From contig NZ_RBKT01000001.1 in assembly GCF_003633685.1 (NCBI RefSeq), positions 5,208,001 to 5,272,000 on the forward strand: 64,000 nucleotides of DNA, written 5' to 3'. The DNA comes from Micromonospora pisi. Its GTDB lineage: Bacteria; Actinomycetota; Actinomycetes; Mycobacteriales; Micromonosporaceae. The position numbers were made by a program, and so were the translations under genes. The notes under the pieces were generated by a model, which saw only the letters and a list, made by a program, of their open reading frames with translations, was not told the origin of the DNA and did no database searches. Position 1 is the first letter of the stretch. Each line of letters starts with the position of its first letter. Shown piece by piece: positions 42,683 to 52,568 of the stretch.

Positions 42683-44320
42683 GTGAACACCGCACAGAGC
42701 AGGTACGGAGCGCTCGTCGGGATCGCCGCCGCCGCCGTCGCGATCGGCTCGGCCGAGCTGGTCGCCGCGGCGACCGGACCCCGGTCAGCCCCGCTGGTCG
42801 CGGTCGGCGGGGTCGTGGTCGACCTGGTACCCGAACCGCTCAAACAGTTCGCCATCGACGTGTTCGGCGTCCACGACAAGATCGCGCTACTGGTCGGCAC
42901 CGGTGTGCTGTTGGCCGGGTGCGCCGCGTTGATCGGTATCCGCGCGCTCCGCGTTCCGGTGGTCGGCTACCTCGGCATCGCCCTGTTCGGCCTGCTGGGC
43001 ACGGTCGCGGCGCTGACCCGCCCGGGCGCCGGGGTCGCCGCCGCCCTCCCCTCGCTGCTCGGCGCGGCTCTCGGCGCCGGGGCGTTCCGCTGGCTACGGG
43101 TGATCCTGGTGCCGCGCCCCTGGCCGGACGCCCCCCTGGCCCAAACCCCCGCCGCCCCTGGCACCCCGCCCGAACCGCCGGTCGAGCGTAAGGAAGGGCC
43201 CCCTGTACAACCGAATGCGATAACAAGGGGCCCTTCCTTACCCGAGCCGGGTGGTGAGGAGCGGCGCCGGTTCCTGACCGGGGTGGCGGTGACCTTCGGC
43301 GCGGCCGCGGTGGGCGGGTTCGGCGGGCGATGGCTCGGCACCCGGCGGGGCGTCTCGGACGCCCGTGCGGCGGTGACCCTGCCCACGCCGGCCAGCCCGG
43401 CGGCGCCCGTCCCGGCCGGCGCCGACCTCGACCTGACCCAGCTCGCGCCGTACACGACGCCGAACAGGCAGTTCTACCGGATCGACACCGCACTGGTCGT
43501 GCCGCAGGTCGACCCCGGGAAGTGGAAACTTCGCATCCACGGTCGGGTCCGGAACCCGATCACCCTGACCTACGCCGACCTGCTCGCCCGGCCCCTGATC
43601 GAGCGGGACATCACCCTCGCCTGCGTCTCCAACGAGGTCGGTGGGGACCTGATCGGCAACGCCCGCTGGCTCGGCGTACCCCTGGCCGACCTGCTCGAAC
43701 AGGCCGGTCCGCTCGACGACGCCGACCAGGTGGTGGGGCGCTCGGCCGACGGTTGGACCTGCGGCACCCCGACCTCGGTTCTGCGCGACGGCCGGGACGC
43801 GATGCTGGCGATCGGCATGAACGGCGAACCGCTACCGGTCGAGCACGGCTTCCCGGCCCGGGTCGTGGTGCCCGGACTGTACGGCTACGTCTCCGCGTGC
43901 AAGTGGGTGGTGGAGCTGGAGCTGACCCGGTTCGCGGACTTCGACGCGTACTGGGTGCCACGTGGCTGGGCGCCGGAGGGGCCGATCAAGACCCAGTCGC
44001 GGATCGACACGCCCCGGCCGCGTAACCGTCCGGCCGCCGGCCCGGTCACCGTCGCCGGGGTGGCGTGGGCGCAGCACCGGGGCATCAAGCAGGTCGAGGT
44101 GCAGGTCGACGGGGAGCCGTGGCAGCCGGCCACCCTCGCCCCGACCGCCTCGATCGACACCTGGGTGCAGTGGTCGTGGCGGTGGGAGGCGACCCCGGGC
44201 GAGCACACGCTGCGGGTACGGGCAACCGACGCCACCGGCGCGACGCAGCCGGGCGAGCCTCGACCGGTGGCTCCGGACGGCGCGACCGGATGGCACAGCG
44301 TGCGGGTGACCGTCCGCTGA
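42683..44320 (+). CDS. Membrane-anchored molybdopterin-dependent oxidoreductase (sulfite oxidase-like)
   Basis: A 545-residue protein. Residues 1-150 contain about four membrane segments. A linker follows (about 150-190), partly encoded by a dispersed GGGCCC repeat, and then a twin-Arg-like stretch EERRRFLTGVAVTFGAAAVGG. The outer part (about 250-440) is an Oxidored_molyb domain with the Mo-binding Cys in LACVSNEVGGDLIGNARW and HGFPARVVVPGLYGYVSACKW. A C-terminal Mo-co dimerisation domain ends the protein. It resembles YedY/SoxC-like enzymes; the substrate is unknown. GTG at 42683. Confidence 0.85.
   Translation: MNTAQSRYGALVGIAAAAVAIGSAELVAAATGPRSAPLVAVGGVVVDLVPEPLKQFAIDVFGVHDKIALLVGTGVLLAGCAALIGIRALRVPVVGYLGIALFGLLGTVAALTRPGAGVAAALPSLLGAALGAGAFRWLRVILVPRPWPDAPLAQTPAAPGTPPEPPVERKEGPPVQPNAITRGPSLPEPGGEERRRFLTGVAVTFGAAAVGGFGGRWLGTRRGVSDARAAVTLPTPASPAAPVPAGADLDLTQLAPYTTPNRQFYRIDTALVVPQVDPGKWKLRIHGRVRNPITLTYADLLARPLIERDITLACVSNEVGGDLIGNARWLGVPLADLLEQAGPLDDADQVVGRSADGWTCGTPTSVLRDGRDAMLAIGMNGEPLPVEHGFPARVVVPGLYGYVSACKWVVELELTRFADFDAYWVPRGWAPEGPIKTQSRIDTPRPRNRPAAGPVTVAGVAWAQHRGIKQVEVQVDGEPWQPATLAPTASIDTWVQWSWRWEATPGEHTLRVRATDATGATQPGEPRPVAPDGATGWHSVRVTVR
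43188..43241. repeat. Dispersed GGGCCC repeat as an inverted pair inside the molybdoenzyme gene
   Basis: Left unit 43188-43212 and right unit 43217-43241 share 15-bp perfect outer arms (GTAAGGAAGGGCCCC). They are read in frame as ERKEGPPVQPNAITRGPSLP in the linker between membrane and catalytic parts. The left copy has lost the TTGTTAAC end. Confidence 0.9.
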
Positions 44321-44339
44321 CGCCGTCCGCCCACTGATG

Positions 44340-44723
44340 TCAGCTCGCGGCGCGTTGGGCCGGCACGGTCGAATGGAAGGGACGGCCGAGGCGGGCCTCC
44401 AGCCGGGCGATGTCGACCCGGGTCCGGCGCCGGTCGGCGAGGTCCTCCCAGCCGACGGCGAGCAGCCGTAACCGTTCGGACTCGCTGAAGCCGCCCCATA
44501 CGCCGTACGGCTCGCGTACGGTCAGCGCGTGGGCGGCGCACTCGGCCCGTACCGGGCAGGTGCCGCAGACCTTCTTCGCCCCCGCCTCGCGGCGGTTCCG
44601 GGACGCACCGCGTTCACCATCGGGATGGAAGAACTGTGCGGTGTCCCGCCCTCGGCAGGCACCGAACCGTTGCCATTCCCACAGATCGACGATGGGTCCG
44701 GGCAGTCTGCGTACGTTCGACAT
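44340..44723 (-). CDS. whiB3: WhiB-family iron-sulfur regulator, WhiB3/WhiD type
   Basis: A 127-residue WhiB protein with cluster ligands Cys23, Cys53, Cys56 and Cys62 (GACRGRD; KKVCGTCPVRAEC) and the turn motif EPYGVWGGFSESER. N-terminal LPGPIVDLWEWQ and FFHPDGERG are close to the pattern of mycobacterial WhiB3 and Streptomyces WhiD. Such proteins bind a [4Fe-4S] cluster and the main sigma factor; WhiD is needed for spore maturation. ATG at 44723 follows GGAGGAGGG. Its place between groEL and the guaB region supports orthology. Confidence 0.88.
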   Translation of the reverse strand: MSNVRRLPGPIVDLWEWQRFGACRGRDTAQFFHPDGERGASRNRREAGAKKVCGTCPVRAECAAHALTVREPYGVWGGFSESERLRLLAVGWEDLADRRRTRVDIARLEARLGRPFHSTVPAQRAAS

Positions 44724-45048
44724 CTGCAACCCTCCTCCCGCGGCACCGACGGACACTCCCAGGGCCGGTGTCCGGGCGGCGGGCCGCGTAGACACACCCG
44801 ATTCCGGCCTCAGATCGGCCATACCCAGCCGGCCGTCGAATCACACGTCTCGGAACCCCGCAACCTGATCATTTCTGTCCCCGTGCGCCGCCTGCCCGGG
44901 GCGGGTCTTACCGCCCAGCCGGGGCCAGCAGGGCCGCAAGCCGGTGCAACCAGCCGGAACGGGCAAAAACTTTCCTTTCCATCGGCCGGAAACTCGTCAT
45001 GATCAGTGGCGGTCGTGGTCTGCTCGTACGTGGGGAAAGGAGACCACC
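44724..45048. other. Divergent region between whiB3 and the BldM-like gene
   Basis: This 325-base gap holds no supported gene. It contains the two ribosome sites, a weak 6-bp hairpin GGGCGG/CCGCCC at 44899-44916, and an A-rich patch GGCAAAAACTTTCC near 44965. Both genes are likely developmental regulators, so operators are expected, but I cannot define them. Confidence 0.4.
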
Positions 45049-46089
45049 GTGCGTACTGTCCTCGTCTGTGTCCGGACACCGCTCGCGGCGCAGAGCGTGG
45101 CGTCCGCCGCGGCCCGGCTCGGGCTGGCGGCCGTGGTGCGTACGGCGATTTCCGATCCCGAGGTGATGCTGCGACTCTCCGAGCGGCCGGCGGACGTGCT
45201 GCTCGTCGACACCGCGCTCACCCGGCCGGACAGCGTCGGCTTCACCCGGCGGGTGCTGGCCCGTGCGCCCGGCGCCGCGATCCTGCTGCTCGGGGCGGAG
45301 GAGCCCGGGGTGGCGGCGGCGGTCATCGCCGCCGGTGGCCGGGGCCTGCTGCCCGGTACCGATCATGACCTGGTGAGCGTGGTGGCGAAGGCGATGCTGC
45401 TGCTGAGCACCCCGGGGCGGGGTGGTCGGGGCACCGGACTGACCGGTGCCGGCGGTTCGAACGCGCCCGCCCTGCCAGCGGAGGTTCCCGGCCGGACCGC
45501 CGCCGAACGGCTGCCCGGTTCCCCCTCGCGGGTGCCGGCCCGCCCCGGCGCGGTGCCCGCCGGTACGGCTCCGAAGGCGGCCGGCCCACCGGCCGGACCG
45601 GTGGATCCCAGCGGCCGGGTCGAGTCGGTCGACGACGCCGGTCCCGGTGGCCAGCCCGGCGGGCCGACCGTTGTCCCGGTCCAGCGGGGTGAGGACGGGC
45701 CCGGTGGGTCGGGCGAGCGGGGCGCCGTCGAGGGGGACGAGACCGCCGTCGAGGGGGCCGACCCACGGACCAACGTGCCGCCGGAGAACCGGTACGGAGC
45801 GCCGCGTCGCAGTGATCCGGCCAACGCCGGTGGTTACGGCCGGCCGGTGGCCGCGACCGCCGGTGCGGGTGCCGCCGCCGGCCCGGCCCGCAGGGCCGCG
45901 CTGACCGAGCGGGAGCTACAGGTGCTGCTAGGTATGGCCGACGGCAAGAGCAATGCCGAGATCGGGCGGGAACTGTTCGTCTCGGAGGACACCGTCAAGA
46001 CCCACGCCCGTCGGCTGTTCCGCAAGCTCGGCGCCCGGGACCGGGCGCACGCGGTCGCCGCCGGGTTCCGGGCCGGCCTGGTGGCCTGA
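45049..46089 (+). CDS. bldM: BldM-like orphan response regulator with degenerate receiver and long linker
   Basis: A 346-residue LuxR/NarL-type regulator. The last 63 residues (LTERELQVLLGMADGKSNAE, then FVSEDTVKTHARRLFRKLGA) match BldM, which controls aerial hyphae and spore genes in Streptomyces. The N-terminal 115 residues keep a receiver-like fold with Asp54 in LLVDTAL. The acidic pair that should bind Mg is replaced (VLVCVRTPLA). Residues about 120-280 are a Pro/Gly/Ala/Asp-rich linker; BldM as I recall it is near 200 residues. GTG at 45049 follows AAAGGAGA. The position beside whiB3/whiD fits. Confidence 0.72.
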   Translation: MRTVLVCVRTPLAAQSVASAAARLGLAAVVRTAISDPEVMLRLSERPADVLLVDTALTRPDSVGFTRRVLARAPGAAILLLGAEEPGVAAAVIAAGGRGLLPGTDHDLVSVVAKAMLLLSTPGRGGRGTGLTGAGGSNAPALPAEVPGRTAAERLPGSPSRVPARPGAVPAGTAPKAAGPPAGPVDPSGRVESVDDAGPGGQPGGPTVVPVQRGEDGPGGSGERGAVEGDETAVEGADPRTNVPPENRYGAPRRSDPANAGGYGRPVAATAGAGAAAGPARRAALTERELQVLLGMADGKSNAEIGRELFVSEDTVKTHARRLFRKLGARDRAHAVAAGFRAGLVA

Positions 46090-46116
46090 GCGTACGGGCG
46101 CTGACCGGCCGTGCGG

Positions 46117-46527
46117 TCAGTTCGCCGGTTCGTCCTCGTCGTCGGTTCCCTCGGCCAGGGTGTCGTGCACGCCGTCGGCGTAGCCCCGGGCGTACTCCCA
46201 GGTCACGTAGTGATCGGGATCGGGGTCGAAGGCCGGCTCGTGCACCCGTGGCCGGCCGGAGCTGAGCAGGTGGCGGAGGTTGCCGCGGAGCAGGTCCCAG
46301 TCGAAGTAGTGCGGTTCGTGACAGTCCTCGCACTCGATCACGAGGCCACGGACTCCGGTCGGACCCAGTAGCGCCTGGTAGATCTCCAGGTCGGCAAGGT
46401 CCTCCAGGACGTCCTGCCGTTCGACCTCGGAGAGCGGATCAAGCTGGGCGTCCTCCGCAGGGTCGTCCAGGCCCGCCGACGGATCGGCGGGGTCACCGTT
46501 GAACGGGTCGATCGGCTCGTCGTGCAC
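46117..46527 (-). CDS. DUF5319 family protein
   Basis: A 136-residue acidic protein. The central CEDCHEPHYFDWDLLRGNL carries two Cys and His residues that may bind zinc. The pattern DEPIDPFNGDPADP at the start and DPDPDHYVTWEYARGYADGV at the end matches the protein encoded beside guaB2 in Mycobacterium (Rv3412 family). GTG at 46527 opens at the conserved start. It is divergent from guaB. Function is unknown. Confidence 0.82.
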   Translation of the reverse strand: MHDEPIDPFNGDPADPSAGLDDPAEDAQLDPLSEVERQDVLEDLADLEIYQALLGPTGVRGLVIECEDCHEPHYFDWDLLRGNLRHLLSSGRPRVHEPAFDPDPDHYVTWEYARGYADGVHDTLAEGTDDEDEPAN

Positions 46528-46540
46528 CCCTCCACCGTAG

Positions 46541-48328
<1,788 letters not shown>

Positions 48329-48376
48329 CCCGCGCCACCGACTCGCCGCCAACCTTCTCACCCGCTGGAGCACCCC

Positions 48377-49501
48377 ATGCGTGACGTGGTCGAAATCGGG
48401 CTCGGTAAAACCGCGCAACGCGGTTACCACCTGGACGACATCGCGATCGTGCCAAGCCGTCGTACCCGGGACGTGGACGACGTCTCCACGGCCTGGCAGC
48501 TCGACGCCTATCCGTTCCGGATCCCCTGCGTGGGGCATCCGTCGGACGCGACCATGAGCCCCACCTCGGCGGCCACCCTGGGCCGGCTCGGTGGGCTCGG
48601 CGTACTCAACGTCGAGGGCCTCTGGACCCGGTACGAGGACCCGACCAAGATCCTGGAGGAGCTGAGCGGGCTGGGCGAGGACGCCCGCACGACCCGGCGC
48701 CTGCAGGAGGTCTACGCCGAGCCGATCCGGCCCGAGCTGATCACCGAGCGGGTCCGGCAGATGCGCGAGGGCGGCGGCACGGTCGCCGTCCGGGTCTCGC
48801 CGCAGCACACCCTGGCGCTCGCCCCGGTGATCCTCGACGCCGGGGTGGACATCCTGGTCATCCAGGGCACGCTCGTCTCGGCGGAGCACGTCTCCACCAC
48901 CGACGAGCCGCTGAACCTGAAGGAGTTCATCGCCGACCTCGACCTGCCCGTGGTGGTCGGTGGCTGCACCGACTACAAGACCGCGTTGCACCTGATGCGG
49001 ACCGGTGCGGCTGGCGTGATCGTCGGCCTCGGTGGCGACGAGTGGTCGACCACCGAGTCGGTGCTCGGCATCCGGGTGCCGATGGCGACCGCGATCGCCG
49101 ACGCCGCGGCGGCCCGCCGGGACTACCTCGACGAGACCGGCGGGCGGTACGTGCACCTGATCGCCGACGGCGACCTGCGTACCTCCGGGGACATCGCGAA
49201 GGCGCTCGGTTGCGGGGCCGACGCGGTGATGCTCGGCGAGCCGCTCTCGCTCTGCGACGAGGCGCCCGCCGGTGGCGCCTGGTGGCACCCGGCGGCCAGC
49301 CACCCGGACCTGCCGCGTGGCGCGTTCGGGGTGGCCGAGGAGTCGCTCGGTTCGATGGAGCGGCTGCTCTACGGTCCGGCCGACGAGCCGGACGGTCAGC
49401 AGAACCTCTTCGGCGGGCTGCGGCGGGCGATGGCCAAGTGCGGCTACCGCGATCTCAAGGAGTTCCAGAAGGTCGGACTGGTGCTCGACCTCGAACGCTA
49501 G
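48377..49501 (+). CDS. guaB3: GuaB3 family IMP dehydrogenase-related protein
   Basis: A 374-residue TIM-barrel protein of the IMPDH/GMP reductase superfamily without CBS domains. It begins VEIGLGKTAQRGYHLDDIAIVPS and ends YRDLKEFQKVGLVLDLE, the GuaB3 pattern. At the place of the catalytic loop it reads VGLGGDEWSTTESVLGI, so the active-site Cys of IMPDH is missing. Actinobacteria keep this gene beside guaB2. It may be a regulator or an enzyme of altered chemistry. A very strong terminator follows. Confidence 0.93.
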   Translation: MRDVVEIGLGKTAQRGYHLDDIAIVPSRRTRDVDDVSTAWQLDAYPFRIPCVGHPSDATMSPTSAATLGRLGGLGVLNVEGLWTRYEDPTKILEELSGLGEDARTTRRLQEVYAEPIRPELITERVRQMREGGGTVAVRVSPQHTLALAPVILDAGVDILVIQGTLVSAEHVSTTDEPLNLKEFIADLDLPVVVGGCTDYKTALHLMRTGAAGVIVGLGGDEWSTTESVLGIRVPMATAIADAAAARRDYLDETGGRYVHLIADGDLRTSGDIAKALGCGADAVMLGEPLSLCDEAPAGGAWWHPAASHPDLPRGAFGVAEESLGSMERLLYGPADEPDGQQNLFGGLRRAMAKCGYRDLKEFQKVGLVLDLER

Positions 49502-49511
49502 GCGGTCACGG

Positions 49512-49565
49512 GCGGGGGCGCCGTCCGGTGCGGGAACGAGTTCCCACACCGGACGGCGCCCCCGC
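49512..49565 (+). terminator. Strong hairpin terminator after guaB3
   Basis: A perfect 19-bp stem (49512-49530 and 49547-49565) is extended by an inner GGGAA/TTCCC stem with a four-base loop. It begins 11 bases after the guaB3 stop and ends the guaB-guaB3 unit. Confidence 0.88.
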
Positions 49566-49569
49566 ACCC

Positions 49570-49575
49570 TAGGCT
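49570..49575 (+). promoter_or_regulatory. -10 box for leaderless M1 peptidase gene
   Basis: TAGGCT ends exactly 6 nt before the GTG at 49582, only 5 bases after the terminator stem, so the mRNA is probably leaderless. Confidence 0.5.
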
Positions 49576-49581
49576 CGTCGG

Positions 49582-51051
49582 GTGACTCACGGTCGATGGC
49601 TTCGGGGTGGATCGGGACGTACGGCGGGCGGCGCGCGCCCGGTCGTCGCGCTGGCGTTGGTCGGCGTACTGGCCTTGACGGCCGGCGCCTGTACGGGATC
49701 GGGAGACCCGGGATCGTCCCGCGCCGGTGGCTTCCAGCCCGGCGCCGACGGGGTCGGTGACCCCTACTTCCCCACCTACGGCAACGGTGGCTACGACGTG
49801 GCCAACTACGCCCTCAAGGTGCGGTACGACCCGGCCAGTGACCGGCTCACCGGCACCGCCACCATCAGCGCGACGGCCACCGCGAACCTGTCCCGGTTCA
49901 ACCTCGACCTGGTCGGGTTGACCGTCAGTGCGGTCACTGTGGAGGGCGAGCGGGCCGAGTTCCGCCACGACGAGGGGGAGCTGATCGTCACCCCGGGCCG
50001 GGGCCTGGCCCGGGACGGCCGGTTCACCGTCGAGGTGACGTACGACGGGGTGCCGGAACCGGTCGACAGCCCGGACCTCGGCGAGGGCGGTTTCATGGCC
50101 ACCGCGGACGGGGCGGTCGCGCTCGGCCAGCCGGAGTCGGCCAGTACCTGGTTCCCGGTCAACGACCATCCGCAGGACAAGGCGAGCTACGAGATCGCGG
50201 TGACCGTCCCGGAGGGACTGAGCGCGCTGAGCAACGGGGTGCCGGGGGAGCGGTCGACGGCCGGGGGCTGGACCACCTGGCGCTGGTCCGAGCGGACCCC
50301 GATGGCGAGTTACCTGGCCATGCTGGTGATCGGCGACTACCGGGTACGCGAGGGCGAACACGCCGGCAAGCCGCTGGTGACGGCGGTGGCGGCGGGCCTG
50401 CCGGAGGGTGGGCCGGCCGAGGTGTCGCTGAACCGTACCGGGGAGATCGCCGACTTCCTGGCCACCCAGTTCGGCCCGTACCCGTTCGAGGCGTACGGCG
50501 GGGTGGCGGTCAGCGACCGTCGGATCGGCTACGCGCTGGAGACGCAGGCCCGACCGGTGTACGGACCGGCGTTCTTCACCTCCGGACCCAACGATTCGGT
50601 GGTGGCCCACGAACTTGCCCATCAGTGGTTCGGGGACAGTGTCTCGGTTCGCCGGTGGAGTGACCTCTGGCTGAACGAGGGGTTCGCCACCTACGCGGAG
50701 TGGCTCTGGGCGCAGCACGACGGCGGGGTGACCGCGCAGCAGGCGTTCGACCAGGGGTACGCGGCAACGGACTGGTCGAAGCCGGCCCTCGACCCGGGTC
50801 GGTCGGCGCTCTTCGGCCGGCCGGTCTACCAGCGGGGCGCGTTGGCCGTGCACGCGTTGCGGCTGACCGTCGGCGACGAGGTGTTCTTCCGGATCCTGAA
50901 GACCTGGACGGCGGAGAAGCGTAACGCCAGTGTGGTCACCGGTGATCTGATCACGGTCGCGGAACGGGTCGCGGGCCGTCCGCTGGGTCCGCTTCTCGAC
51001 GCCTGGCTCTCCGGCACCACGGCTCCGCCGCCTCCGCCGCCGGTGGCCTGA
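49582..51051 (+). CDS. M1 family zinc metallopeptidase, putative lipoprotein
   Basis: A 489-residue peptidase. The N-terminal signal peptide (VVALALVGVLALTAGAC) ends at a lipobox-like Cys37. The zinc site is VVAHELAHQWFGDS with the third ligand in LWLNEGFATYAEWLW, the classical HExxH-18-E pattern. An N-terminal beta domain and the region YALETQARPVY before the zinc site fit the M1 aminopeptidase fold. It lacks the large C-terminal helical domain of PepN, as short actinobacterial members do. The tail is proline-rich. It probably acts outside the membrane. Confidence 0.9.
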   Translation: MTHGRWLRGGSGRTAGGARPVVALALVGVLALTAGACTGSGDPGSSRAGGFQPGADGVGDPYFPTYGNGGYDVANYALKVRYDPASDRLTGTATISATATANLSRFNLDLVGLTVSAVTVEGERAEFRHDEGELIVTPGRGLARDGRFTVEVTYDGVPEPVDSPDLGEGGFMATADGAVALGQPESASTWFPVNDHPQDKASYEIAVTVPEGLSALSNGVPGERSTAGGWTTWRWSERTPMASYLAMLVIGDYRVREGEHAGKPLVTAVAAGLPEGGPAEVSLNRTGEIADFLATQFGPYPFEAYGGVAVSDRRIGYALETQARPVYGPAFFTSGPNDSVVAHELAHQWFGDSVSVRRWSDLWLNEGFATYAEWLWAQHDGGVTAQQAFDQGYAATDWSKPALDPGRSALFGRPVYQRGALAVHALRLTVGDEVFFRILKTWTAEKRNASVVTGDLITVAERVAGRPLGPLLDAWLSGTTAPPPPPPVA

Positions 51052-51060
51052 CCGGGCCGT

Positions 51061-52260
51061 TCACCGGGTGACCACGAGTTCCGGGTTCGCGGCGAGGTAC
51101 GCGTCCGCCCGGCCGGCCCGCAGTTCGGTGAGGAAGCGGGTGCCGACCTGGGTGAGTTGTTCGCCCCGGTAGGACCCGCCGCTGCCGACCGAGGCGCCGG
51201 GGAGTCCGACCAGGGTGATCGCCTCCGGTCGTAGCCCGCTGAGGGCGAACGCGAAGTCGATCACCCGTTGGTTCCGGCCGCTGAAGGTGAGCGCCTCGCC
51301 CATCGTCCGGAGCACCTGGTCGAGCCGGTCGGGGTCGCGGGCCAGTTCCTCGCTGACCACCTTCGCGACGATCGCCTTGATCAGCTGCTGTTGGTGGCGC
51401 TGCCGGGCGTAGTCGCCGCCGGTGGTGTGGCGCTGCCGGGCGTAGTCCAGCGCCTGCCAGCCGGTGAGGTGGCGGTCGCCCTTCTCGTACACCATCTGCG
51501 GTCCGACGTACCCGTCGCCGTTGGTGTTGCCGGGCCGGTGCTTGCCGTTCGGCTGCCGGTGCTGTGAGACGACCCGCTGGTCCACGTAGAGGTCGATCCC
51601 GCCGAGCGCGTCGACCAGGTCGTCGAAGCCGCCGAAGGTCAGTACGGCGCTCGCGTCCCACTTGTTGATGCCGGTGTACCGGCTGACCGTGGCCTCGACC
51701 AGTTCGAGCCCCTGCGCGGTGTTCGGTTCGCCCTTCCCGCCGTTGGTCTTGCTGCCGTGGCTCATCGCGTGGGTCAGCTTGGTCTGTTGGCCGGGGAACT
51801 TCGCCTTGGCGAACGGTGGGATGTCCACCACCAGGTCGCGGGGGAGGGAGAAGAGGTACGCCCGGTCCAGTTCCCTGCTCACCTGCATGATCAGTACGGC
51901 GTCCGCGTGCGGCTCCCAGGCCGGTTCGCTGACCCGGGTGTCGACGCCGACCAGGAGCAGGTTGAGCGGCCCCCGCAGATCGGCACCGGGCTCCGGGGTG
52001 GGGCTGGGGGGCGGTGTCGGGGTCGGGGTCGGGGCCGTCAGCGCGCCGGTCGTGTTCGTGCCGGACCGGTCCGCCGGGGTGCTCCCGTCCGGGCCGCGAA
52101 GCATGGTGGTGGTGACGGCGGCACCGGCGACCAGCAGCGCGACCACCACACCGCCGGCGGCCCAGCTGATCCGGCGGCGTCGGAGCAGACCCCCGGTGGG
52201 GTCTTCGGGTGAGTTGTCCGGTTCATCTTCTGCCGCCCGGTGTTGTCCCGCCTCCGCCAT
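51061..52260 (-). CDS. LytR-CpsA-Psr (LCP) family cell-wall ligase
   Basis: A 399-residue protein with a cytoplasmic tail (about 50 residues), one membrane segment (ISWAAGGVVVALLVAGAAV), a Pro/Thr-rich stalk, and an LCP domain. LCP motifs are LLLVGVDTR, DAVLIMQVSRE, LFSLPRDLVVDIP and the double-Arg region ALDYARQRH...DYARQRHQQQLIKA. LCP enzymes attach wall polymers such as arabinogalactan or teichoic acid to peptidoglycan. ATG at 52260 follows AAGGAG. It is convergent with the M1 peptidase gene, 9 bases apart. Confidence 0.92.
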   Translation of the reverse strand: MAEAGQHRAAEDEPDNSPEDPTGGLLRRRRISWAAGGVVVALLVAGAAVTTTMLRGPDGSTPADRSGTNTTGALTAPTPTPTPPPSPTPEPGADLRGPLNLLLVGVDTRVSEPAWEPHADAVLIMQVSRELDRAYLFSLPRDLVVDIPPFAKAKFPGQQTKLTHAMSHGSKTNGGKGEPNTAQGLELVEATVSRYTGINKWDASAVLTFGGFDDLVDALGGIDLYVDQRVVSQHRQPNGKHRPGNTNGDGYVGPQMVYEKGDRHLTGWQALDYARQRHTTGGDYARQRHQQQLIKAIVAKVVSEELARDPDRLDQVLRTMGEALTFSGRNQRVIDFAFALSGLRPEAITLVGLPGASVGSGGSYRGEQLTQVGTRFLTELRAGRADAYLAANPELVVTR

Positions 52261-52568
52261 GGTGTCGGCTCCTTCCGGTCGGCCGTGACCGGCCTGCTTG
52301 TTGAACCCCTGGTGCCGGTTCCGTGATAGCGGAAACCGCAATTCATTCCGGCAACCTCTTGACAAAGGGTCCGGCACCTTACTTACAGAACGTCGTGGTG
52401 GCCGGTGAGGTTGCGTGTTTCAGCTGTTCACATGATCGTGAAGGGTCTCCGGTGACCCGTTCGCCCGGCGCCGGCACGTCTCCCGGCCGGGCCGGTGCCG
52501 CCGGCCCCGGCCGGTCCGGTACGCCGCGATTGGCTCCTGATCCGGGTGAGTAGGTAGGCTTCCTGCAC
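52261..52568. other. Divergent region between the LCP gene and guaA
   Basis: This 308-base gap holds no supported gene. A good -35 TTGACA (52359-52364) lies on the plus strand with a weak -10 TACAGA (52384-52389). TAGGCT (52555-52560) lies 8 nt before the guaA ATG, so a second, near-leaderless guaA promoter is possible. ACAAAGGGTCC with TTACTTAC nearby (52361-52386) faintly recalls the dispersed repeat but is too diverged to claim. Confidence 0.4.

Noticed and set aside
51400-51460. A tandem DNA repeat in the LCP gene (ARQRH twice)
   Set aside because: Two basic DYxRQRH stretches are a normal feature of LCP domains, so the repeat reflects the motif and not an insertion.
52361-52386. A fifth copy of the GGGCCC repeat near guaA
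   Set aside because: Only ACAAAGGGTCC and TTACTTAC are shared, the GGGCCC core is missing, and the match is within what chance allows.
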